From Bacteroidia bacterium (GTDB lineage Bacteria > Bacteroidota > Bacteroidia > Bacteroidales > Azobacteroidaceae): a stretch of DNA of 8,089 bases. The stretch's first letter is position 1, and each line of letters begins with the position of its first letter. This document shows, one piece after another, positions 1 through 4,602 of this stretch. Under the pieces are notes generated by a model that was given only the letters and a program-made list of their open reading frames with translations, was not told the DNA's origin and searched no databases. The position numbers and the translations under genes are program-made. Location: the NCBI GenBank assembly GCA_025999115.1, contig BNWW01000079.1, positions 1 to 8,089 of the forward strand. The letters run 5' to 3'.

Positions 1-17
1 ACTGTTATTACTTCCAT
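1..17 (-). CDS. Possible 5' end of a gene running off the left edge
   Basis: An ATG on the minus strand at 17-15 opens a frame reading M-E-V-I-T-V up to the edge. Only about six codons are visible, so the product cannot be identified from the window. Many small helix-turn-helix or excisionase-like proteins of Bacteroidota mobile elements begin with a similar M-E-V-I-T string, which would suit the mobile-element debris nearby, but that is inference from memory. The upstream A+T-rich leader and a CCTTTGC box about 30 bp upstream are consistent with a real start. It could equally be chance. Confidence 0.25.
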
Positions 18-45
18 ATTAAATTACATTAAATTAAATTCCGCT

Positions 46-54
46 GCAAAGGTC
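46..54 (-). promoter_or_regulatory. Possible -7 box for the left-edge gene
   Basis: Read on the minus strand this is GACCTTTGC, which resembles the Bacteroidota -7 consensus TAnnTTTG with the first T and A altered. It lies about 30 bp upstream of the ATG at 17-15. No convincing -33 TTTG is found at the expected spacing; the nearest TTTTG (68-64) is too close. The support is therefore weak. Confidence 0.25.
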
Positions 55-73
55 GGAAGACGGCAAAAGTCCA

Positions 74-90
74 TTTCTAAACTTTAGAAA
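74..90. promoter_or_regulatory. 17-bp perfect palindrome, possible operator
   Basis: TTTCTAAA and TTTAGAAA flank a central C, giving two perfect 8-bp half-sites. The core TCTAAACTTT recurs at 202-211. The palindrome sits upstream of the putative left-edge promoter, where a dimeric regulator could bind. It is AT-rich, so chance occurrence is possible. No regulator is identified. Confidence 0.3.
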
Positions 91-386
91 GGAAAGTGCA
101 AAATTGGCTTGTCAGGCAGATTTTAAAATTTGTACCAGTATAATAAACAGCAAGTTGAATGATTGAAGAAATACACGAAGAAGACAAAACGGGCGTTTTT
201 CTCTAAACTTTTTTCGTTTGCTCACAGATAGCTGTAAATAAGCATATTATGCCGAAAATGAAGAATTTTAACGTTGAAATGCAGTAAAAACGAGGCAAAA
301 AAAATTCCGGAGGTTAAATATTGCCTCAAAAAAAAATGAAAATGGAAGATTTAAAGTGGGAAGCGGCGACAGTACAGGTCAATTTT
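91..386. other. Intergenic stretch without a recognisable gene
   Basis: All frames are broken by stops and none of the short translations resembles a family I recognise. The only structure seen is a 7-bp inverted repeat, GAGGCAA at 292-298 with TTGCCTC at 321-327, separated by 22 nt. On the minus strand it is followed by GTTTTTA, so it could be a weak terminator for minus-strand transcription. The region is strongly A-rich on the plus strand. Confidence 0.5.
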
Positions 387-442
387 TGAGGTGCAAGGTG
401 CAAGCGCATATATATAAATATGCGCTTGCACCTTGCACCTCA
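387..442. repeat. Perfect 25-bp inverted repeat (hairpin)
   Basis: Arms 387-411 and 418-442 are perfectly complementary with a 6-nt AT loop. Each arm contains two copies of the heptamer GGTGCAA or its complement, followed by a GCGC core. There is no T-tract on either side in the right place, so this is not an ordinary intrinsic terminator. Its length and perfect pairing suggest a REP-like intergenic repeat, a transposon end or a protein-binding cruciform. Which of these applies cannot be decided from one copy. Confidence 0.8.
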
Positions 443-485
443 CTTAAATAATTGATATTCAGATATGATTTTTTGTGCGTTTTTC

Positions 486-516
486 TTGTTTGATTGAAAA
501 AATAGTTGTAATTTTG
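486..516 (+). promoter_or_regulatory. Bacteroidota-type promoter
   Basis: TAATTTTG at 509-516 matches the Bacteroidota -7 consensus TAnnTTTG exactly. TTG at 486-488 lies 20 bp upstream and TTTG at 489-492 lies 16 bp upstream, suitable for the -33 element recognised by the sigma factor of this phylum. It is the best promoter match I found. The only thing directly downstream is the 36-codon ORF starting at 537. Confidence 0.55.
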
Positions 517-536
517 TGCCGTAGTTTTATGCAGAC

Positions 537-647
537 ATGGGCAGGACAAGCGTAGTCAAAAAAGACCTCTGCAAACGCTCTAAATCGTACCCCATACGAA
601 AAAATGAAAGCATAAAGTGCTGGTTTATAAGACTTTCCTACACATAA
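537..647 (+). CDS. Small basic hypothetical ORF (36 aa)
   Basis: An ATG 20 bp downstream of the promoter-like sequence at 486-516 opens a 36-codon frame ending at TAA 645-647. The peptide begins MGRTSVVKKDLCKRSKS and ends WFIRLSYT. It is strongly basic (ten Lys or Arg against two Asp or Glu) and has no signal peptide, membrane segment or recognised motif. It could be a small protein, the surviving 5' end of a gene destroyed by the element at 686-897, or a chance frame in a transcribed leader. No Shine-Dalgarno is seen, which is normal in this phylum and does not help decide. Confidence 0.2.
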   Translation: MGRTSVVKKDLCKRSKSYPIRKNESIKCWFIRLSYT

Positions 648-685
648 TGATATACCTCGGAGATATGGAATGTCTAATAAAATTA

Positions 686-897
686 ACTGCTTATCCCCTT
701 TGGTCAAGTAAATTGCCTGAAAGGCAGAATTTTCATAACCGCAGGTCGTTGACCTGCGGTGAAAAACAGTATATATGCGACTGCCTGAAAGGGCTCTTGC
801 TACTTACCGCAAACTGCGCTATCGCTTGTATGCGGTTATGAAAATTCTGTCCTTTCAGGACAAAAAAACACAAACTTGACCGAAGGGGATAAGCAGT
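686..897. mobile_element. 212-bp element with long terminal inverted repeats (MITE-like)
   Basis: Outer arms 686-709 and 874-897 pair over 24 bp with a single T:G wobble. After an unequal interruption (710-715 against 860-873), inner arms 716-743 and 831-859 pair over 28 bp with one bulged base. The two arms are thus about 60 bp each around an 87-bp core. The core holds a further perfect hairpin (738-760), and short CCTGAAAGG or CCTTTCAGG palindromes occur in both arms and once in the core. It has no coding capacity for a transposase, so if mobile it would be moved in trans. Immediate flanks (AATTA and AATAA) are similar but are not a clean target-site duplication. Alternatives are a REP/BIME-type repeat or a structured RNA. 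Confidence 0.6.
738..760. repeat. Perfect 10-bp hairpin inside the inverted-repeat element
   Basis: ACCGCAGGTC at 738-747 and GACCTGCGGT at 751-760 are exact complements around the loop GTT. Part of its left arm (CCGCA) is also used in the long pairing with 831-836, and a third ACCGCA copy lies at 806-811. Mutually exclusive folds are therefore possible. No T-tract follows. Confidence 0.7.
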
Positions 898-979
898 AAT
901 AATAATATGTTCCCACCGATGTTGTAGGCGGAGTATAAGTACGGTCGGTTCCCACAGATATGCCGCCTGTTGTGCTGTT
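893..979 (-). pseudogene. Fragment of an Ig-like adhesin repeat
   Basis: On the minus strand, 29 codons read N-S-T-T-G-G-I-S-V-G-T-D, then TYTPPTTSVGTYYYYC. This matches the end of an Ig-like repeat common in large Bacteroidota cell-surface proteins, where a G-T-s-Y-T-P-P-T-t-s-x-G-T-x-Y-Y-Y-x motif closes each domain; the attribution is from family knowledge, not a search. The fragment ends at the Cys codon, exactly where the inverted-repeat element begins (897). Upstream of it no related coding sequence continues past about 980. A normal repeat is 80-100 residues within a protein of many hundreds, so this is a small remnant. The frame also continues into the element (L-S-P-S-V-K-F), giving a meaningless hybrid ORF. 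Confidence 0.5.
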
Positions 980-1012
980 AGGATGCATCAATAAATAAAT
1001 ATAACAAATAAT

Positions 1013-1042
1013 TTTGTAATTGCAGAAAAAGCATTGTCTTTG
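1013..1042 (+). promoter_or_regulatory. Promoter-like sequence before the transposase remnant
   Basis: TGTCTTTG at 1035-1042 differs from the Bacteroidota -7 consensus TAnnTTTG by one base. TTTG at 1013-1016 lies 18 bp upstream as a candidate -33 element. The ATG of the transposase-like fragment is 22 bp downstream. It may be the remaining promoter of the former insertion sequence. Confidence 0.35.
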
Positions 1043-1064
1043 TGAAATAAACATTAGATAACAC

Positions 1065-1299
1065 ATGGACGCGGAGATAATCAAAAAGAAAATAGCGACA
1101 ATGTTGCCTGTTTTGGACGAAGAAGGAAAAAATCTGTATAAATATGCTGAAAATCTGTATATTACAGCCGATGGAAGTGGCAGTAACGGAAGCAGGTTTG
1201 ACTGTAAAAGCCATTCTTGATGAAAAACAATATGAAACAGGAATAAAAATTAGCGATGAGGAACTGGCAAAATTTTCAATAGTTTCAATAAGGGAATAA
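1065..1299 (+). pseudogene. Internally deleted, frameshifted transposase remnant (ISAzo13-like)
   Basis: Two overlapping plus-strand frames carry pieces that look like the two ends of one protein. The first (1065-1220, 51 codons) starts MDAEIIKKKIATMLPVLDEE and then N-L-Y-K-Y-A-E. This resembles the N-terminus of ISAzo13-type (Rhodopirellula-type DDE) transposases, which begin with a short helix ending in L-x-E-x-x-R-R-L-x-A-A-E. The second (from about 1171 to the TAA at 1297-1299) reads TEAGLTVKAILDEKQYETGI, then K-I-S-D-E-E-L. This resembles the C-terminal T-x-T-G-L-x-V-x-A-x-L-D-x-x-x-Y-x-x-G-I-K-x-S-D-E-E block of the same family. Full-length members are around 400 residues, so the whole DDE catalytic core is missing and the usual C-terminal W-N-Y-T motif is absent. 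Identification is by recalled motifs. It cannot encode an active enzyme. Confidence 0.45.
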
Positions 1300-1360
1300 A
1301 GGAATGAAAGAGACAAAATCATGCTACTAAGGGAACTTGAATAAATAAGGTTTTAAGAAA

Positions 1361-1412
1361 AAACAAAAAAAATCCCGCATTGCAAATTGAGCAATGCGGG
1401 ATTTATTTTTTT
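1361..1412 (-). terminator. Strong intrinsic terminator of the minus-strand operon
   Basis: A perfect 14-bp stem (1370-1383 with 1391-1404) containing CCCGCATTGC surrounds a 7-nt loop. In minus-strand orientation the stem runs into an uninterrupted T-rich tail (complement of 1361-1372), the classical rho-independent arrangement. It lies about 80 bp after the stop codon of the last gene of the four-gene cluster. The plus strand also has a T-run after the stem (1405-1412), so it probably works in both directions and shields the operon from the left-hand region. Confidence 0.88.
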
Positions 1413-1440
1413 AATCCTGAAAATTCTAAAATTCTGATTC

Positions 1441-1486
1441 AGACAAATTCAGACAAATTCAGACAAATTCAGACAAATTCAGACAA
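1441..1486. repeat. Tandem 10-bp repeat in the operon 3' UTR
   Basis: Four perfect copies of AGACAAATTC fill 1441-1480. A partial copy precedes them (TTC at 1438-1440) and AGACAA follows at 1481-1486, directly touching the TAA (minus strand, 1489-1487) of the last gene. On the mRNA the unit reads GAATTTGTCT. It has no spacers, so it is not a CRISPR array. Slippage could change its copy number, but only in the untranslated region between stop codon and terminator. Confidence 0.9.
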
Positions 1487-3469
1487 TTACTTCTTTATTA
1501 ATTTAGTAACCCTATTTCCTGCTTTTACCAAATATACGCCTGCGGGCAACACACCGATGTTGATGTTTTCGGTTTTAGTCGTTACAATCATTAGTTCGCG
1601 TCCCGACAAATTGGTAATTGTTACCGTTTCGCCTGCTGATATGCCGGCTATCGTTATCTCGTCCGTTGCGGGATTGGGATAAACGATGAACGGAGGCGTT
1701 TCAACCGTACCGATGCCGTTCGGAAGATGAGTTGTAAATGTAGCGCCTTCACTTGCGGGAGAAGCCAGATAATCGGCTGTTTCGGCAAGACGGGCTTGGA
1801 ACGTGTAAGCCGTGCCGGGCGTGAGTCCGGTAAATGCGGGCGAAGTTTGCCAAACGCCTTCATCCATGCTGTATTCTGCGCCTGTGATTGCGGTTAATGT
1901 TATGCTTGCTTCCGTAATGCTTGACGAAACAGGTGCAGCCGGTGCGGTTTGCGTTCCTTTTTGTACCGTCAGTTCTATCACGCCGTTTACAGCAATGGCT
2001 TCCGTTTCATTCACTGCATTGACTGCCGTGATAGACGACGGAACGGTGATTGCCTGTGCAACAGCGTTTGCCGTTGTGGGTGTTCCGCTGAGGGTAATAC
2101 GCACACTGTTGTTGTCGGTGCGCTCGCTTGTTCCGGCGGTAATGCCTGCGGGCAGATTGCTCACTGCAAAATCTTCATTCACAATTACATCGGCATAACG
2201 GCTTCCGCGAAGCGTATAGGTGAGCGAAGCCTCTGCAATCGCTTCTCCTACGGTGAGATTGTCCAATCCCTGAGCCGAAACGCTTACATAATTGTCGTAG
2301 TCCACCGTTATGTTGTGATTGGAAAATGCGCTCCAAAGACCTTTCGCATCTTGCACCCTGAGATTGAGCACATAATCGTCTTTCGGAACATTCAACAAAT
2401 CAATGGATTCGAGTAAAAACACCGCGACCGGATCGGTGAGCGACACGCTGATTTTGTTTTCCTGATTGGTATCAAGCCAATATTCGTAAGCCACAATTTT
2501 GTTTTCGGCAACCGTAGCGTTTGACGCTTTGTAGAACGGTTTGCTTACAATACTGCTCCATACGCCCTGCGCATCGCTTGCACGGAATTTGAGTGAGTGC
2601 AATCCGGCGGGCAGGGTGGCAAGTTCCAAGATCTCGTTCAAGTCGAGTATTGCCGTTGGTGCGGTGTGTGTGGTCGTGCGATTTGCCACGTCTGCATCAA
2701 ACCAATATTCGTAAGTCGTAATCTCGTTATCGGAATTGTTTCCGAACGACGGCTTGTAGAAATGGCGAGACACAATTTCACTCCAAACGCCTTGCAAATC
2801 GCGTACTCGCAATTTCAGCGAGTGCAATCCGGCGGGCAGAGTCGCAAGTTCAAATGTTTCGCTTACATCCAATACCGCTGTGAGTGCGACCGACTTTGTA
2901 GTGCGACCGGCAAAATCCGTATCCCACCAGTATTCCCATCCGGTAATCTTATTGTCGGGGAATGTAATGTCTTCGGGTTTGAAGAATTGTTTCGATACTA
3001 TACCGCTCCAATTGCCTTGCGAGTCGTGTACGCGAAATTTGAGCGAGTGCAATCCGTCAGGAATGGCAGCAAAGTCCAATGCTTCGCTTACATCTAATAT
3101 CGCTGTGAGTGCTACCGTCCTTGTTTCGCGACTGTCGTAGTTCGTATCCCACCAGTATTCCCATCCGGTAATCTCATTGTCGGGGAATGTAATGTCTTCG
3201 GGTTTGAAGAATTGTTTCGATACTATACCGCTCCAATTGCCTTGCGAGTCGTGTACGCGAAATTTGAGCGAGTGCAATCCGTCAGGAATGGCGGCAAAGT
3301 CCAATGCTTCGCTTACATTCAATACCGCTGTGGGTGGTGCTACCGTCCTTGTTTCGCGACTGTCGTAATTCGTATCAAACCAGTATTCCCAGCGGTCGAG
3401 TGTGTTCTGCCCTGTTGCCGGAAGCAGAAAGCACATCGCCATGATTAAACTGTATATAAGTCTTTTCAT
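1487..3469 (-). CDS. T9SS-exported protein with five 75-aa repeats, Ig-like and FN3-like regions
   Basis: The 660-residue product has a signal peptide (residues 1-20, hydrophobic core LIYSLIMAMCFLLPATG, predicted cleavage before Q21). Five repeats follow, starting at residues 27, 103, 178, 253 and 328, each of the form [WY]-E-Y-W-x-D, then L-P-x-G-L-H-S-L-K-x-R, D-x-Q-G-x-W-S and I-V-S-x-x-F-x-K; the fifth is diverged. Residues about 393-503 look like an Ig-like beta-sandwich. Residues about 507-580 look like an FN3-like domain (Y-S-M-D-E-G-x-W-Q and F-T-G-L-T-P-G-T-x-Y-T-F). The tail (about 593-660) is a type A T9SS sorting domain with FIVYPNPATDEITI, LPAGVYLVKAG and a terminal KLIKK. Such cargo crosses the outer membrane by T9SS and is usually anchored or released by the PorU sortase. 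No catalytic motif is seen; an adhesive or structural role is inference. The start is the ATG at 3469, 12 bp after the previous stop; a TTG three codons upstream is less likely. Confidence 0.93.
   Translation of the reverse strand: MKRLIYSLIMAMCFLLPATGQNTLDRWEYWFDTNYDSRETRTVAPPTAVLNVSEALDFAAIPDGLHSLKFRVHDSQGNWSGIVSKQFFKPEDITFPDNEITGWEYWWDTNYDSRETRTVALTAILDVSEALDFAAIPDGLHSLKFRVHDSQGNWSGIVSKQFFKPEDITFPDNKITGWEYWWDTDFAGRTTKSVALTAVLDVSETFELATLPAGLHSLKLRVRDLQGVWSEIVSRHFYKPSFGNNSDNEITTYEYWFDADVANRTTTHTAPTAILDLNEILELATLPAGLHSLKFRASDAQGVWSSIVSKPFYKASNATVAENKIVAYEYWLDTNQENKISVSLTDPVAVFLLESIDLLNVPKDDYVLNLRVQDAKGLWSAFSNHNITVDYDNYVSVSAQGLDNLTVGEAIAEASLTYTLRGSRYADVIVNEDFAVSNLPAGITAGTSERTDNNSVRITLSGTPTTANAVAQAITVPSSITAVNAVNETEAIAVNGVIELTVQKGTQTAPAAPVSSSITEASITLTAITGAEYSMDEGVWQTSPAFTGLTPGTAYTFQARLAETADYLASPASEGATFTTHLPNGIGTVETPPFIVYPNPATDEITIAGISAGETVTITNLSGRELMIVTTKTENINIGVLPAGVYLVKAGNRVTKLIKK
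1490..1693 (-). other. T9SS type A C-terminal sorting domain of the last gene
   Basis: The final 68 residues carry the family hallmarks in order: the Y-P-N-P-A-T-D-E strand at the domain start, the N-L-S-G-R-E-L middle strand, the L-P-A-G-V-Y-L-V-K strand, and a short basic C-terminus after the last beta strand. In characterised Bacteroidota this domain directs export through the type IX secretion translocon and is removed at the cell surface. Confidence 0.92.
2306..3391 (-). repeat. Five tandem ~225-bp coding repeats
   Basis: The units encode 75-76 residues each and begin at about 3391, 3163, 2938, 2713 and 2488 (minus-strand order). The first two are nearly identical at the DNA level over more than 200 bp, with a few substitutions and one 3-bp difference that adds a proline in unit 1. 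Units 3 and 4 are moderately diverged and unit 5 strongly so. The gradient implies recent duplication at the N-terminal side and older copies toward the C-terminus. Such repeats can expand or contract by recombination. Confidence 0.92.
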
Positions 3470-3481
3470 CTCATACAAATA

Positions 3482-4555
3482 TTAATTGGGTTGTGCAATT
3501 GCTCTGAAATTGAGTTGTAATTGTCCTGTGCTATTGGTTTCCGGCGATACATTTGCATTTTGAATATAGGGGTGCGAAGGTATCCAGCCGTTTTTGGCAG
3601 GATAAAGTCCGCCATAAATACCTACCTGCGTGCCGTCGGTGCCGAGATAATTGGTGGCTGCAGCAAGGAGAAGGTGGTAATTGTGCGTATAGTCAAAAAC
3701 TTTTCCTGTTTGATTGACAAATACGGTATTTGCAGGAATGCCGGTAGCAGTATTGTAATAATTACCGTCGGTATTTATGGGATTAAGTCCATAATGGACA
3801 CTTCCTCCATAGGGAGTCATAATCACAAGATTATTATTAACTATGGAATTAGCAGGAGTACTGCCGCTGTTGCTACTAATGTAACAACTATAAAAAATAT
3901 TGTTTTTAATAGTATTGCCATAAGCATTACGAATTGTTGCATTGCCATTATAAGAATCATCTAAAAGGAGTATATTATTTGAAATAAGATTGTCCACAGA
4001 ATATTGTATCACACCTTGAATAATGCAATTAGTAATCAATACATTTGACGTATAAGTACTAAAACTTAAATTACCTATAAATACAGAGCCTACCAACAGA
4101 ATATTATCCGAATAAACCGTTTCGGAGGCAGCAAAAGTAGTACCACCGTTTATTTTGCAGTTTTTTACAATTAATCCATCTACTTTATTGGCTGCTGCGC
4201 TATTGCTGAGGGTTCCGGTTATTTCCACACCTTCGATATAAAAGTTTGGTACGGGCGCCGTAAACGAGATATTGCCATTGATAACGGTTTTGCTCGCCAC
4301 CCTGGAAGAATCGGGATAGAAACCGGCGCCATAGATTTTAAGCGACTTTTGAAAAGCGGCAGGCGGAGTAAAGCCGCCGCCGGGCAGATAAAGCGTATCG
4401 CCGTTCACTGCAGCGGTATAGGCTTGATTGAGCGCAGTGGCACCCGAAAAAAGCGTTGTGGTACCTTCGTGGTGCAAGGCAACAGGCGCCTGCGCCATCA
4501 TGTTAATTGAAATTCCGGCGAACAAGAGCGCCAGAGCATATTTTATTGTTTTCAT
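3482..4555 (-). CDS. Secreted right-handed beta-helix protein, paralogue 2
   Basis: The product has 357 residues with a signal peptide (MKTIKYALALLFAGISINMMA) and predicted cleavage before Q22, giving a mature start Q-A-P-V-A-L-H-H. A front block (residues 31-96) contains N-G-D-T-L-Y-L-P-G-G-G-F and V-I-N-G-N. After it come rung-like segments rich in N-x-x-I-x-N, such as FYIEGVEITG, GLIVKNCKING, SNVLITNCIIQG and YGNTIKNNIF. These indicate a pectin-lyase-like parallel beta-helix. The last 55 residues (Y-L-G-T-D-G-T-Q-V-G-I-Y-G-G, then the N-F-R-A-I-A-Q-P-N end) form a separate conserved module. There is no T9SS sorting domain and no obvious Asp or Arg catalytic set, so an enzymatic role is not supported. 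It is a tandem duplicate of the preceding gene, 41 bp away. The ATG at 4555 is chosen over an in-frame TTG at 4600, which would add 15 residues encoded by intergenic repeat sequence and put the signal peptide in the wrong place. Confidence 0.9.
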   Translation of the reverse strand: MKTIKYALALLFAGISINMMAQAPVALHHEGTTTLFSGATALNQAYTAAVNGDTLYLPGGGFTPPAAFQKSLKIYGAGFYPDSSRVASKTVINGNISFTAPVPNFYIEGVEITGTLSNSAAANKVDGLIVKNCKINGGTTFAASETVYSDNILLVGSVFIGNLSFSTYTSNVLITNCIIQGVIQYSVDNLISNNILLLDDSYNGNATIRNAYGNTIKNNIFYSCYISSNSGSTPANSIVNNNLVIMTPYGGSVHYGLNPINTDGNYYNTATGIPANTVFVNQTGKVFDYTHNYHLLLAAATNYLGTDGTQVGIYGGLYPAKNGWIPSHPYIQNANVSPETNSTGQLQLNFRAIAQPN

Positions 4556-4570
4556 TTGTATAATTTTTTT

Positions 4571-4602
4571 AATTGTTAATTCGTAATTGTTAATTGTCAA
4601 TT
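4571..4602. repeat. AATTGTTAATT direct repeats between the beta-helix genes
   Basis: AATTGTTAATT occurs exactly at 4571-4581 and 4585-4595 and is followed by a variant, GTCAATT, at 4596-4602. The stop codon of the upstream beta-helix gene (TGA, complement of 4597-4599) lies inside the last variant. Similar AT-rich strings are frequent between Bacteroidota genes. It leaves 41 bp between the two genes and accounts for the spurious 15-residue upstream extension of the downstream gene. Confidence 0.75.

Noticed and set aside
617..841. Plus-strand 74-aa frame across the inverted-repeat element
   Set aside because: Most of it lies inside the inverted arms and hairpin core, so it is a by-product of the repeat. 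No family resemblance was seen.
681..902. Target-site duplication flanking the 212-bp element
   Set aside because: The immediate flanks AATTA and AATAA are only similar and are AT-rich; this is not convincing evidence of insertion.
836..1322. Minus-strand frames of 82 and 114 aa as intact genes
   Set aside because: One is a hybrid of the Ig-like fragment and the inverted repeat; the other is antisense to the transposase remnant. Neither is a coherent protein.
1438..1489. Possible CRISPR array
   Set aside because: The 10-bp units are directly contiguous with no spacers and there are no cas genes in the window.
1812..3448. Long plus-strand open frames opposite the 660-aa gene
   Set aside because: They are antisense shadows of the tandem repeats; their own repetitiveness mirrors the minus-strand coding units, and they show no domain, signal peptide or leader.
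3470..3478. TTG start three codons upstream in the 660-aa gene
   Set aside because: The ATG at 3469 starts a standard K-R-rich signal peptide. The extra Y-E residues before it add nothing and TTG starts are rarer.
4556..4600. In-frame TTG extension adding 15 residues to the second beta-helix protein
   Set aside because: The extension is encoded by intergenic repeat sequence, would overlap the previous stop, and would push the signal peptide away from the N-terminus. The ATG at 4555 gives a normal signal peptide.
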